A stretch of 45,834 nt of DNA from assembly GCA_012516175.1 (NCBI GenBank), contig JAAYWZ010000200.1:1-45834 (forward strand), given 5' to 3'. Of this stretch, positions 9,462 to 18,888 are shown piece after piece (the stretch's first letter is position 1; the number at the start of each line of letters is the position of its first letter). The notes under the pieces were generated by a model. The model was given only the letters and a program-made list of their open reading frames with translations. It was not told the DNA's origin and did not search any database. The position numbers and the translations under genes were made by a program. The DNA comes from Bacilli bacterium. GTDB taxonomy: Bacteria; Bacillota_I; Bacilli_A; Haloplasmatales; Haloplasmataceae.

Positions 9462-9520
9462 AAAAAATATTAAGTTACATAAATCGGCAATTTCTGTGTG
9501 ATAAGTTTTGAGGTGATATG

Positions 9521-10555
9521 ATGAGTAAGAAAATCAATATGACAGATATTGCGCAAAAGTTAGGTATCAGCAAAGTATCAGTATCAAAAGCATTAAATGA
9601 CAAAGAAGGTGTTAGTGAAGAACTGCGTGAAAGAATTAAACAAGTTGCCCAAGAAATGGGATATCGGATAAATACTGTTGCTCGTGGCTTAAAGACACAA
9701 AAAGTGTCCAATGTTGGTATTTTGGTGGCTGACCATTATGTGTCAACAAAAGTTAATAATCATGTAGAGCAAGATAAAAAAGCTTATTACTTTGATTTAT
9801 ATGGTCTAATTACGAAGAAACTAGATGAGTTAGGCTACTCCAGTGTAATGGAACTCTTAACTAAGTCTGATGAAGCAAATCTTGAGTTGCCGAGAATGTA
9901 TAATGAACATAAAATTGATGGACTCATTGTCTTAGGTCAATTAGAAAACCGTTACTTAAAAAAACTAGAAACTATCGATATACCTTTAGTTTATTTAGAC
10001 TTCTATGTTGATTTCTCTCATGTTGATTCAATTGTTGTTGATAACTTTTATTCTTCCTATCTAATAACCAATAACTTGATTAAGAAAGGTCATCGAAAGA
10101 TTGGCTTTATCGGCACCATTTGGGCTACAAGTAGTATTCAAGACCGGTATTTAGGTTATTATAAAGCTTTAATTGAAAACCGCATACCTCTTAATATGGA
10201 CTATGTAATCGATGATCGAAATAGCACTAATGAATTGATTGATATCGTATTGCCTAAAGAACTACCAACAGCTTTTGTATGTAACTGTGATTTAGTAGCC
10301 TACAACCTAATAAGAAAACTTAATGAGTTAGGTTTAAAAGTGCCTGAAGATGTTTCAGTAGTAGGTTTTGATAATTCAATTTTTGCGACTTTAGCTTATC
10401 CTAATCTCACAACTGTTGACCATAATGTTGATGAAATGATAGAAACATGCGTTAAGGTAATTACGAAAAAGATTGCAAATCCGAAAAAGACATATGGTCG
10501 AATCTTAATTCAAGGCAAGATTATTGAAAGGGATAGTGTTAAGTCGTTGAATTAG
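9521..10555 (+). CDS. LacI-family transcriptional regulator
   Basis: 344 residues. The N-terminus is a typical LacI-type helix-turn-helix (NMTDIAQKLGISKVSVSKAL, about residues 6-25) with the hinge helix ending in GYRINTVARGLKT. A periplasmic-binding-like effector domain follows (VGILVADHY, then DGLIVLG, VDNFYSSYLITNNLIKKGHRKI and VVGFDNS). It binds DNA in the cytoplasm and responds to a sugar, here presumably a mannan-derived oligosaccharide. Two ATGs are in tandem; ATG 9521 is preferred because it sits 5 bases after GAGGTG, against 2 for ATG 9518. It is the first gene after P2 and lies 9 bases before the next hydrolase gene, so it is likely autoregulated and controls both P1 and P2. Confidence 0.92.
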   Translation: MSKKINMTDIAQKLGISKVSVSKALNDKEGVSEELRERIKQVAQEMGYRINTVARGLKTQKVSNVGILVADHYVSTKVNNHVEQDKKAYYFDLYGLITKKLDELGYSSVMELLTKSDEANLELPRMYNEHKIDGLIVLGQLENRYLKKLETIDIPLVYLDFYVDFSHVDSIVVDNFYSSYLITNNLIKKGHRKIGFIGTIWATSSIQDRYLGYYKALIENRIPLNMDYVIDDRNSTNELIDIVLPKELPTAFVCNCDLVAYNLIRKLNELGLKVPEDVSVVGFDNSIFATLAYPNLTTVDHNVDEMIETCVKVITKKIANPKKTYGRILIQGKIIERDSVKSLN

Positions 10556-10564
10556 GAGGATTAT

Positions 10565-12469
10565 ATGTTCAAAAAAGTTTTATGTGTGAGTTTGCTTTTG
10601 GTGGGATTAATTATTATGGGCTGTCAAAACAGTAAAACCACTAATTCGACAACTATCTTAGAAACATCAACCCTTGGAACTACTACAACAACTGAGCACA
10701 CTAATACAACCACAACTTTACCTGTACCTAAAGAAGTTGTCATTGAAGATATTGTCCTTGTCACAGATGATCCTAAGCAATTCGAAAGAGTAGAATTTGC
10801 ATTATATGGTGATAGTATCACAATTAAAAGAGAAGGTAATCCCTTCAATTATGAGTATTTAAATATTACAGGTACTTTTATCTCTCCTAGTGGTAAAACT
10901 ATCATTTTACCAGCTTTTTGGACCCGTGATTATGAGATTTCACTTGATACAAATTACAAAGGAACACCAAGTGGTTTATCTGGGGTACCAAGCACAAATC
11001 CCAATGAAATCCAAGGTAGGCAAGTTATCACTTGGAAAGGCGAAGAACACTATCGTTTACGCTTTTTACCAGAAGAGAGTGGTACTTGGCGGTTAATTGT
11101 GACCGTAATGAAAAATGGTGTAATTGTCCAAGCTAACCAAAAAATTTTTGAAGTAAATGAAAACGCTATCAATTTTAAAGGTTTTATTCAGATTGAACCT
11201 AAACATAAGCATAACTTTGTTTTTCAAAATGGTGAACTTTTCATTCCCTTGGGGCAGAATACCGCATGGTACACCTCAAGTACGAGACGTACTTATGATT
11301 ATGATGTTTGGTTTTCTAAAATGCATGAAAATGGGGCTAATGCAGCTCGTATATGGCTTGCGACTTGGGGGTTTTCTTTACATTGGGGTTCAAACTATGA
11401 TGAGTTTAGGTTAGATAGAGCTGCTGAATTAGATCGAGTACTGGATCTAGCGCAAGAATATGATATTTTTATTCTTCTTACATTGATAAATCATGGTCAA
11501 TTTTCTGCTAATGTTAATGCTGAATGGAGTAAAAATCCTTGGAATGTTATAAATGGTGGTATCTTAAGTAAACCGAACCAATTTTTCTATAACAAAAAAG
11601 CGAAAGATACTTATAAGAGCCAATTATTGTACATCATCGGTCGCTACGGGTATTCTAGTAATATCATAGCTTGGGAATTATGGAATGAAGTAGATTGGAC
11701 TGATGATTTTAACACTCTCGATGTCCGTACTTGGCATAGGGAAATGACTGAATTTATCAAGAATAATGATCCATATAACCATTTAGTATCAACAAGTTTT
11801 AAGGGTGAAACCCATAGTATCTATACCCTCAACTTACTAGACTTTACAAATCCCCATAGTTACGGTTACGCAAGTCAGAACATCAATGCGACATTACCCA
11901 ATCGGATAAAAGATATATGGGAAAGTTATCAAAAACCAGTCTTTTATAGTGAAATCGGAATAAATTGGGAAAATGGCGCTAAAACAACCCAAGCCGATCC
12001 TACTGGTATCAGTATCCATCAGCAAAATTGGGCAGGGATGATGAGTGGTGCTGTCGGTGGAGCGATGAACTGGTGGTGGGATAGTTGGGTTCATCCAAAT
12101 GATCTGTACTATCGCTTTAAAGGTGCTAGTGTCTTCGCAAAAGAACTGAATCTTTTAGGTGACTCTTACGAATTACTATCAGATCTTGATATCAGCATTA
12201 GTAATAATAAAGTCGATATTCTTGGATATAAAGTAGATAATCGTATCTATGGTTATCTTTATGATATTGACTGGAAGCACGATCGACCTAGTATTGGAGC
12301 TAGAAGTAATGTGACTGTAACGCTTCCACTTGCCAGTGGTAGTTATACTTTACGCATCTTTGATACAGTAACTGGTGAGGTTATCCAAACAGAATCACTA
12401 AACGTGACAAATCAAGTAGTCTTAACAATACCTGCTTTCCAATTTGATTATGCTTTTATTATTGAATAG
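10565..12469 (+). CDS. Lipoprotein clan GH-A-like glycoside hydrolase (DUF5060 type), paralogue 2
   Basis: 634 residues. Signal peptide with IMGC (Cys 20), followed by the longest Thr-rich linker of the set (about residues 25-53). The DUF5060-like domain begins near residue 57 (VVIEDIVLVTDDPKQFERVEF) and the barrel near 205. Predicted acid/base Glu 375 in WELWNE, predicted nucleophile Glu 463 in FYSEIGINW. Compared with paralogue 1 it carries an extra loop (about residues 130-160, GTPSGLSGVPSTNPNEIQG) shared with paralogue 3. The AGGAGG ribosome binding site overlaps the regulator's stop codon. Surface-anchored; mannan or another beta-glycan substrate is inferred from context, and no exact GH family is claimed. 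Confidence 0.82.
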   Translation: MFKKVLCVSLLLVGLIIMGCQNSKTTNSTTILETSTLGTTTTTEHTNTTTTLPVPKEVVIEDIVLVTDDPKQFERVEFALYGDSITIKREGNPFNYEYLNITGTFISPSGKTIILPAFWTRDYEISLDTNYKGTPSGLSGVPSTNPNEIQGRQVITWKGEEHYRLRFLPEESGTWRLIVTVMKNGVIVQANQKIFEVNENAINFKGFIQIEPKHKHNFVFQNGELFIPLGQNTAWYTSSTRRTYDYDVWFSKMHENGANAARIWLATWGFSLHWGSNYDEFRLDRAAELDRVLDLAQEYDIFILLTLINHGQFSANVNAEWSKNPWNVINGGILSKPNQFFYNKKAKDTYKSQLLYIIGRYGYSSNIIAWELWNEVDWTDDFNTLDVRTWHREMTEFIKNNDPYNHLVSTSFKGETHSIYTLNLLDFTNPHSYGYASQNINATLPNRIKDIWESYQKPVFYSEIGINWENGAKTTQADPTGISIHQQNWAGMMSGAVGGAMNWWWDSWVHPNDLYYRFKGASVFAKELNLLGDSYELLSDLDISISNNKVDILGYKVDNRIYGYLYDIDWKHDRPSIGARSNVTVTLPLASGSYTLRIFDTVTGEVIQTESLNVTNQVVLTIPAFQFDYAFIIE

Positions 12470-12481
12470 GATGTGGTTGGT

Positions 12482-14347
12482 TTGGTGCGTAAAACGATAT
12501 TCTTATTAATTTTCTTAATATTATTGGTTGGATGTGAGCTAAGTATGAATAAAACAACGCAAACACAGAAGACAACGATTACGACTACAGAAATAGTCGA
12601 AAATAAGGAACATTATTTTAATGATATCGTCTTAGTTACAGAAACTCCCAAAGCTTATGAGTTAGTAGAATTTGCTTTAATACAAGAAGTGGATATTAAG
12701 TCTATTCATAATCCATATGATTACCAAGAAATCAAAATCATCGGTGAATTTACCTCTCCAAGTGCCAAAGTATATAAAATACCCGCTTTTTGGACCAAAG
12801 ATTACGATATCACGCTTGATCCAACATGGACACAACCTCCTGGTGATATTCAAGGGATGGCTAGTCGTAATCCAGAAGAAATCCAAGGACTAGAAATGGT
12901 AGTGTTTAAAGGTGAAGAACATTATCGCCTACGTTTTTTGCCAGAAGAAAGCGGTAGTTTTGAATTAATAGTAAAAGTATACGTTAGAGATGAACTTGTC
13001 CAAGTATTAAAAACAGATATTGAAGTCCATAGTAACTCTACTTCTTATCATGGAATTATAAAAGTTGAACCAACCCATAAACGGAATCTTATTTTCACAG
13101 ATGGTAAAACTTTTATTCCAATTGGCCAGAATACAGGTTGGTATACATCATCTACGAGAAAAACTTATGATTACCAAATATGGTTTGAGAATATGGCTGC
13201 CAATGGTATGAATGCGACGCGAATCTGGATGGCAACCTGGGGCTTTGCACTCAATTGGGATGATTATCGTGACTTTACCAAACGCTTAAATCAAGCAGCA
13301 AGACTAGATCGCGTAGTTAAATTAGCCCATGAACATGATATTTACTTTATCTTATCACTGTTAAATCATGGACAGTTTTCAGCTATAACCAATCCTGAAT
13401 GGAGTCTTAATCCTTGGAATGTACGTAATGGTGGTATCCTCAAAACCCCTAATGAGTTCTTCTATAAGAGAGAAGCAAAAGAAATATATAAGAGTCAGTT
13501 ACTGTACATTATCGCTCGTTGGGGATATAGTGATCACATCATGGCTTGGGAATTATGGAATGAGGTGGATTGGACCGACAACTATAATGAGTTAGATGTG
13601 ACGATGTGGCATAAGGAAATGGCAGAGTTTATTAAAGCCAATGACCCATATAATCATCTAGTAACTACTAGTAGTGTATATGAAACATTAGGCGCTTATA
13701 AATTAGATAGTATTGATTTTGTCAATCCCCATAATTATGGTTATGCCAATCTGAACATCTTACATACCTTACCACCAAGATTAGAATTAATTTGGCAACA
13801 ATATAAGAAACCAGTCTTTCACAGTGAAATTGGTATTAACTGGCAATCTGGTCCAGAAACCGCCAATATGGACCCCGAAGGTATCACTCTACATCAACAG
13901 AGTTGGGCAGGAATGATGGGGGGGAGCCTTGGTGGAGCGATGAATTGGTGGTTTGATTCTTTGGTTCATCATTTAAATCTCTACAATCGTTTTAAAGGAG
14001 CAGCAACTTATGCGAAAGAATTAAATATGGTGGGTAGTACTTATGAACAGTTACGTTTAGAAGATAAGATAAGTATTTCTCATGATGATGTAGGTATATT
14101 AGGATACCGTATTGATAATCGCATTTATGGTTACCTCTATGATATAAAGTGGAAATATAATTATCCGGAAATATATACAAAATACCAGATTGTGGTCAAG
14201 ATTCCATTCGCTAATGGGACATATACATTGCGTGTCTTTGACACGATGACGGGTGAAGTTTTATCTACTTCAACTTTAGATGTTAGTAACGAGATGGTTG
14301 AACTTCGATTATCCTTTAAAGAGGATATTGCGTTTATTATTGAATAA
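12482..14347 (+). CDS. Lipoprotein clan GH-A-like glycoside hydrolase (DUF5060 type), paralogue 3
   Basis: About 621 residues. Signal peptide ending LLVGC, then a Thr/Gln/Lys linker. The DUF5060-like domain and barrel match the other paralogues; predicted acid/base Glu is near residue 361 (WELWNEVDWTD) and the nucleophile near 449 (FHSEIGINW). One visible difference is NWWFDSLVHHLNLYNRF where the others have NWWWDS(W/H)VHP, so the substrate cleft may differ. The start is uncertain: GTG 12473, TTG 12482 and GTG 12485 are in frame. TTG 12482 is taken because it lies 10 bases after AGGA; GTG 12485 would also give a normal lipoprotein signal. It follows paralogue 2 almost without a gap. Confidence 0.8.
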   Translation: MVRKTIFLLIFLILLVGCELSMNKTTQTQKTTITTTEIVENKEHYFNDIVLVTETPKAYELVEFALIQEVDIKSIHNPYDYQEIKIIGEFTSPSAKVYKIPAFWTKDYDITLDPTWTQPPGDIQGMASRNPEEIQGLEMVVFKGEEHYRLRFLPEESGSFELIVKVYVRDELVQVLKTDIEVHSNSTSYHGIIKVEPTHKRNLIFTDGKTFIPIGQNTGWYTSSTRKTYDYQIWFENMAANGMNATRIWMATWGFALNWDDYRDFTKRLNQAARLDRVVKLAHEHDIYFILSLLNHGQFSAITNPEWSLNPWNVRNGGILKTPNEFFYKREAKEIYKSQLLYIIARWGYSDHIMAWELWNEVDWTDNYNELDVTMWHKEMAEFIKANDPYNHLVTTSSVYETLGAYKLDSIDFVNPHNYGYANLNILHTLPPRLELIWQQYKKPVFHSEIGINWQSGPETANMDPEGITLHQQSWAGMMGGSLGGAMNWWFDSLVHHLNLYNRFKGAATYAKELNMVGSTYEQLRLEDKISISHDDVGILGYRIDNRIYGYLYDIKWKYNYPEIYTKYQIVVKIPFANGTYTLRVFDTMTGEVLSTSTLDVSNEMVELRLSFKEDIAFIIE

Positions 14348-14371
14348 TTCAAAGGTTAATAGGAGGGAATC

Positions 14372-15856
14372 ATGAAAAAGTTATTTTTGCTTATTTTACT
14401 AATTGTGAGTTTGGGATTAATTACTGCTTGTACTAATGGAGCGAAAAAGTCAACAACAAAACAAGGTGGGGGAACAACTACTACCAGACAAACTGATGGT
14501 ACCACTACGACAAAACAAACCAAAACAGACTTTTGGGATAAAGATGGTAATGGAATACCAGATTGGCAAGAAAAAGAAATTACTTTACGTTATGCGACTT
14601 GGCAATATAATAACCCCGATACCATTACAATCGATGTATTACTAATCGAAGCATTCATGGAAAAGTATCCTAATATAAATGTGGAAATGCAAATAGTGGG
14701 CGAGTTTTATGACTGGGATACTTTATTCTTAGGTTTACTAGAAACTGATAATCTTCCAGATGTCTTCTTAATTCAACGAATGGGTAGTTTTTTACCATAT
14801 AATATCTTAGCTGATATTACCGACTACTTTGACAATGACCCTGATACCAAATATATCTTTGAATCGGTGAAGAACTCAGGAATCTATAAAGGGCGGAGAT
14901 ATGCGATTCCAACCTTCGTTTATCCAAATGTGTGGGTAGTGAACCTTGACCTACTTGACCGTGCTGGCATAAATCGACCATCATATGATTGGACCGTTGA
15001 ACAAATGACCAGTATCGCTAAAGCGGTAAATGATGAAACCCGTCATATCATCGGGATATTTGGGTGTGATTGGTATCATCGGATATATCCCAAAGTATTA
15101 AAGGGAAAGGATTCTGGTTGGGCTGAATTTGGTTTTGATGGTAATCGCTTCAACTTTGATGATCCTGTGTTCCAAATGGCTTTGAATTCACAAAGACAAG
15201 CAATTGAACAAGGTTATTGTGTACCTGAATTATCAGCTGAACAACTTGAAGAATACTACCAAGATCCAGCATTCACACCAACATATCAAGGTATGATTGG
15301 TATGTGGCAAGAACCGACTTGGTCTTTAAAAGATTACTTTGACGATATGTTGTTTGAATGGGATATTTATCCTGGTCCTGGTGGTGTTACTGGTGGTAAT
15401 ACCGATATAGGTGGAATATCCGCTTTATCAGAACATAAGGATGCAGCATATCAGTTACTTAAATGGATGACTTTTAGCGAAGAAGGTTTATTAAAACGTT
15501 TTGAACTCTATGATCCTGAGTTATATGTCAGTGGTAATAACTTCCCATATCCGATTGTTGATTATGGAATTGATGCAGAAGGACGTAATAAGATTTGGGA
15601 ATCCATTCCTTATGGTGAAGTAGCACCTGGATTTATTTCTCCACAATTTATCGAGAGCCTGAAAAAAGGTGCAATTCGGTTAAATAAGGAAGTCATCGGG
15701 TGGGATGAAGTAGATGGTGCAGTTTATAACTATTTCTATGAAATCAGAACAGGTCAAAATACATATGCGGCATTAAAGGATACAATTCAACAAGCCGCAG
15801 ATCAAGCCTATCAACAAGCAATTGAGGCTATGGATGAACGATTAGGGTATAGGTAA
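14372..15856 (+). CDS. Sugar ABC transporter solute-binding lipoprotein
   Basis: 494 residues. Lipoprotein signal with ITAC (Cys 20), then a Gly/Thr-rich linker to about residue 52. Residues 56-67 form a calcium-binding-like loop, DKDGNGIPDWQE. From about residue 70 the protein is a family 1 extracellular solute-binding protein (LRYATWQYNNP, NLPDVFLIQ, YAIPTFVYPNVWVVNLDLLDRAG, GGISALSEHKDAAYQLLKWMTFSEEG). It would capture oligosaccharides at the cell surface for one of the two permease pairs downstream. Strong ribosome binding site (AGGAGG). A stable hairpin follows the gene and may raise its expression over the downstream genes. Confidence 0.9.
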   Translation: MKKLFLLILLIVSLGLITACTNGAKKSTTKQGGGTTTTRQTDGTTTTKQTKTDFWDKDGNGIPDWQEKEITLRYATWQYNNPDTITIDVLLIEAFMEKYPNINVEMQIVGEFYDWDTLFLGLLETDNLPDVFLIQRMGSFLPYNILADITDYFDNDPDTKYIFESVKNSGIYKGRRYAIPTFVYPNVWVVNLDLLDRAGINRPSYDWTVEQMTSIAKAVNDETRHIIGIFGCDWYHRIYPKVLKGKDSGWAEFGFDGNRFNFDDPVFQMALNSQRQAIEQGYCVPELSAEQLEEYYQDPAFTPTYQGMIGMWQEPTWSLKDYFDDMLFEWDIYPGPGGVTGGNTDIGGISALSEHKDAAYQLLKWMTFSEEGLLKRFELYDPELYVSGNNFPYPIVDYGIDAEGRNKIWESIPYGEVAPGFISPQFIESLKKGAIRLNKEVIGWDEVDGAVYNYFYEIRTGQNTYAALKDTIQQAADQAYQQAIEAMDERLGYR

Positions 15857-15866
15857 TTAGTAGCGA

Positions 15867-15903
15867 TTTTATATCAAGGGGATTTATTCCCCTTGATATA
15901 AAA
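15867..15903 (+). other. Perfect 15-bp intercistronic hairpin without T-run
   Basis: TTTTATATCAAGGGG (15867-15881) pairs with its exact complement at 15889-15903 around a 7-base loop. On the plus strand it is followed by AGTGAGGTGGG, the next gene's ribosome binding site, rather than by a T-run. It therefore looks more like an RNA stability or attenuation element than a terminator. Confidence 0.65.
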
Positions 15904-15918
15904 AGTGAGGTGGGATAA

Positions 15919-18888
15919 ATGAAACGCATTCTTATTATGCTATATATACTTATAATTCCCTTAATATTTATAATTGTTGGTTCCGAAAAAGCATATGCGA
16001 ATGATACAAAAGATACAGTATGGTATGATGCAGGTAAATTTAGAGAAGGTTCTTATATTAGAGTTTTGCGTACATGGGAAGAGCAATATGATGTAGTTTC
16101 TTTAAATAATGAGTTAGTTTTTAAAGTCGAGGATTATAAGAATTTAAATAATCATATAACATTTGAAATGCAATCAAATTATTCCAATGGTGAAGTTGCT
16201 CGTTTATCAAAAACTGATGCACTTAGTATAGAAATCAATGTCCCGACCACAGGGCTTTATGAAATAGGTATAGATTATTATATAACTGAGTCATTTTCCA
16301 CTAAACCCATTATTAGTATCAAAGTTAATGATGAACAACCTTTTAATGAAATGACTGATTTAACCCTTGATGTGGAGTGGAAGTTAACTCCAAGGGAACA
16401 AGAAAACCGTTATAACAGATATGGTAATGAGTTATTACCATATTCCAATTCAGAATTGAAATGGTATAAAACTTATTTACAAGATGCTTTACATCGCTTT
16501 GATACACCTTTTAAATTCTTATTAAATGCTGGAAAAAACACTATTACGATTATTGCGGAAAATATGGAACTCTTAATAGGTAATATCTATATCTATAATA
16601 CAAAACCTTTGATAACCTATGAAGAATACTACAACCCTAGCTTACCATCATTCTCCCATGGTGAAATGATTAAAATTCAAGGAGAGCATTTTACATATAA
16701 AAACGATTTAGAGATTAAGGCCAGTTATTATAAAGATCCAGCAATGGAACCATACACATTTCGGCACACCGTACTAAATCGGCTCGATGGTAGTTCGATG
16801 AGTAGGGGTGGTAGTAAGGTTACATATGAGTTTAAAGTTGAAAGAACAGGTTATTACTACATTAGTTTTAAGATGCTAAAGAATTCTTATCGAGGATTAA
16901 CATCAGGACGGCGTATCTATATTGATGGTGAAGTGCCATTCCAAGAACTAAATAATTATCTCTTTAAATACGACCGTAAATGGATTAATCATACTCTTGG
17001 TGAGGATACTCCTTACATGGTTTACTTAACAGAAGGTATGCACACCTTAAGCTTAGAAACATCACTTAGCCATTTGAGTGAGCATATTGATAGGTTATAT
17101 ACTATTATGGATGAAATCAATGGTTTAGGTTTAGCGGTAAAGACGATAACTGGTGGAAGTACCAATGCATTTATTGATTGGGATATCATTAGATACCTAC
17201 CAACAGTAAAAGAAGACTTAATTGATTATTCCAAAAGTGTTAGAGACATCTATGATGAAATCAATAAACTTGATCCAACATCCAAATCTGTACCTGATTT
17301 GTCAACATTACTAGTTGCTAGTGACCAACTAGAGCGTTTAGCTAAACGACCTAATAAATTATCAAGTAAATTGGCCGAATTAAATGAAGGTAGTGGTTCT
17401 AGTTATCAGTTAATTGGTAATGCGATAGCGACCATGCAAAATCAACCAATAGATATTGATATGATTTATATCCATAATGTCAATAACCTTCCTAAACCTA
17501 GAGTTAATTTCTTTGTAAAGTTTATCGATGGTATTAAATCATTCTTTTATTCCTTTTTTGATGAACGTTATAAGTTTGAATCTAATCCCGATGATGATGT
17601 TCTCGAAGTATGGATGGGTCGATCCAGACTTTACTTAGACATCATTCAAAGCATGATTGATGATGAATTTACCAAAGAGACAGGAATAGAAGTCAAAGTC
17701 AATATCCTTCCTAATACCCAAAAAATCATCTTATCTAATGCGACAGGTTCGAATCCTGATGTTGTTTTAGGTATTGAATCATGGGAGCCTTACAACTATG
17801 CATTACGGGGAATGTTGATTAACCTTAAAGAATTTCCTGATTTTGCGGAAGTAGTACAATACTATCATCCTAATATCTTTACACCAATGATCTTTGAGGA
17901 TGGAGTATATGGGATACCAGAAACCCAAAGTTTTTACTTTTTGTTTTATCGAAAAGATATTTTAGACTTTTTGGGTTTAACCCCTCCAAATACTTGGGAA
18001 GATGTCCTTAAAATGTTACCAATTTTGCAAAGTTACCAAATGAACTTTTATCATCCTTTGGGTGGTGAAGGTGCCTATAAAGGATATGGTCTTACAAGTC
18101 AAATTATTTATCAATTTGGTGGCGAAATCTATACGGAAAATGGTTTAGGAAGTAGCCTTAGCGATGAAAAAACAGCCAATGCGATAAAGTTCATGACTGA
18201 TTTATTCACGATTCATAACCTTCCTTTACAGGTCCCTAGTTTCTTTGAGCATTTTCGATCTGGTACCTTACCAATTGGTATTCATACTTCCGATTTATAC
18301 CTGACGCTTAAATACGCAGCACCTGAGCTAAGTGGTCAATGGGAGATGGTACCTATACCTGGTAACGACTATGATAATGATGGTGTGGTGGACCGTTGGG
18401 CACCTACTTATGGACAAGCAAGCATCATCTTCAAGAACACCAAGCTTAAAGAAGAAGCTTGGGAACTAGTAAAATGGTGGAATAAAACAGATACCCAAGT
18501 TAAGTATCATGAATATATCAAAATGTATCTAGGTGAACGATATATGTCAATTCCCGCTAACTTAGAAGCTTTAGAAAGATCTGCATGGGATGAAAGTGTT
18601 AAGAGAGTAGGTTTACAACAAGCTGAGTGGTCGCGTATACCAGCAATTATCCCTGGTAGCTATATTGTCGAGCGGGAAATCACCAATATATTCAATAAAG
18701 TTGTGCTTGACCAAGTCAATTATCGTATTGCGATTGATGAATCAATTCCACGAATTGATCGAGAGTTAAGAAGAAAGTTCACTGAGTTCCGTTATCTCGA
18801 AAATGGGGTAATTGTGAAAGAATACATCGTACCTAACAACAGTAATATAGAAAACTGGATACCCCGTAAGGGACGTGATGAATCATGA
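15919..18888 (+). CDS. Large solute-binding protein with N-terminal carbohydrate-binding-like domains
   Basis: 989 residues. A signal peptide (about 1-27, no lipobox) is followed by two beta-sandwich-like regions (about 35-230 and 245-400) resembling carbohydrate-binding modules, for example YEFKVERTGYYYISFKML and RRIYIDGEVPFQEL. A helical linker (about 430-490) leads to a family 1 solute-binding domain from about residue 565 (LEVWMGRSRLYLDIIQSMID, NPDVVLGIES, YGIPETQSFYFLFYRKDIL). Residues 817-825 form a DYDNDGVVD calcium-binding-like loop. It is exported and would recognise polymer or oligosaccharide and pass it to the permeases encoded next. The ATGA overlap with the permease gene points to tight coupling. 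The solute-binding assignment is firm; the N-terminal domain names are inferred. Confidence 0.82.
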   Translation: MKRILIMLYILIIPLIFIIVGSEKAYANDTKDTVWYDAGKFREGSYIRVLRTWEEQYDVVSLNNELVFKVEDYKNLNNHITFEMQSNYSNGEVARLSKTDALSIEINVPTTGLYEIGIDYYITESFSTKPIISIKVNDEQPFNEMTDLTLDVEWKLTPREQENRYNRYGNELLPYSNSELKWYKTYLQDALHRFDTPFKFLLNAGKNTITIIAENMELLIGNIYIYNTKPLITYEEYYNPSLPSFSHGEMIKIQGEHFTYKNDLEIKASYYKDPAMEPYTFRHTVLNRLDGSSMSRGGSKVTYEFKVERTGYYYISFKMLKNSYRGLTSGRRIYIDGEVPFQELNNYLFKYDRKWINHTLGEDTPYMVYLTEGMHTLSLETSLSHLSEHIDRLYTIMDEINGLGLAVKTITGGSTNAFIDWDIIRYLPTVKEDLIDYSKSVRDIYDEINKLDPTSKSVPDLSTLLVASDQLERLAKRPNKLSSKLAELNEGSGSSYQLIGNAIATMQNQPIDIDMIYIHNVNNLPKPRVNFFVKFIDGIKSFFYSFFDERYKFESNPDDDVLEVWMGRSRLYLDIIQSMIDDEFTKETGIEVKVNILPNTQKIILSNATGSNPDVVLGIESWEPYNYALRGMLINLKEFPDFAEVVQYYHPNIFTPMIFEDGVYGIPETQSFYFLFYRKDILDFLGLTPPNTWEDVLKMLPILQSYQMNFYHPLGGEGAYKGYGLTSQIIYQFGGEIYTENGLGSSLSDEKTANAIKFMTDLFTIHNLPLQVPSFFEHFRSGTLPIGIHTSDLYLTLKYAAPELSGQWEMVPIPGNDYDNDGVVDRWAPTYGQASIIFKNTKLKEEAWELVKWWNKTDTQVKYHEYIKMYLGERYMSIPANLEALERSAWDESVKRVGLQQAEWSRIPAIIPGSYIVEREITNIFNKVVLDQVNYRIAIDESIPRIDRELRRKFTEFRYLENGVIVKEYIVPNNSNIENWIPRKGRDES

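Noticed and set aside
15867-15903. Intrinsic terminator after the first solute-binding protein gene
   Set aside because: The stem is strong, but the transcribed strand has an A-run and then a ribosome binding site instead of a T-run, and the downstream genes belong to the same system.
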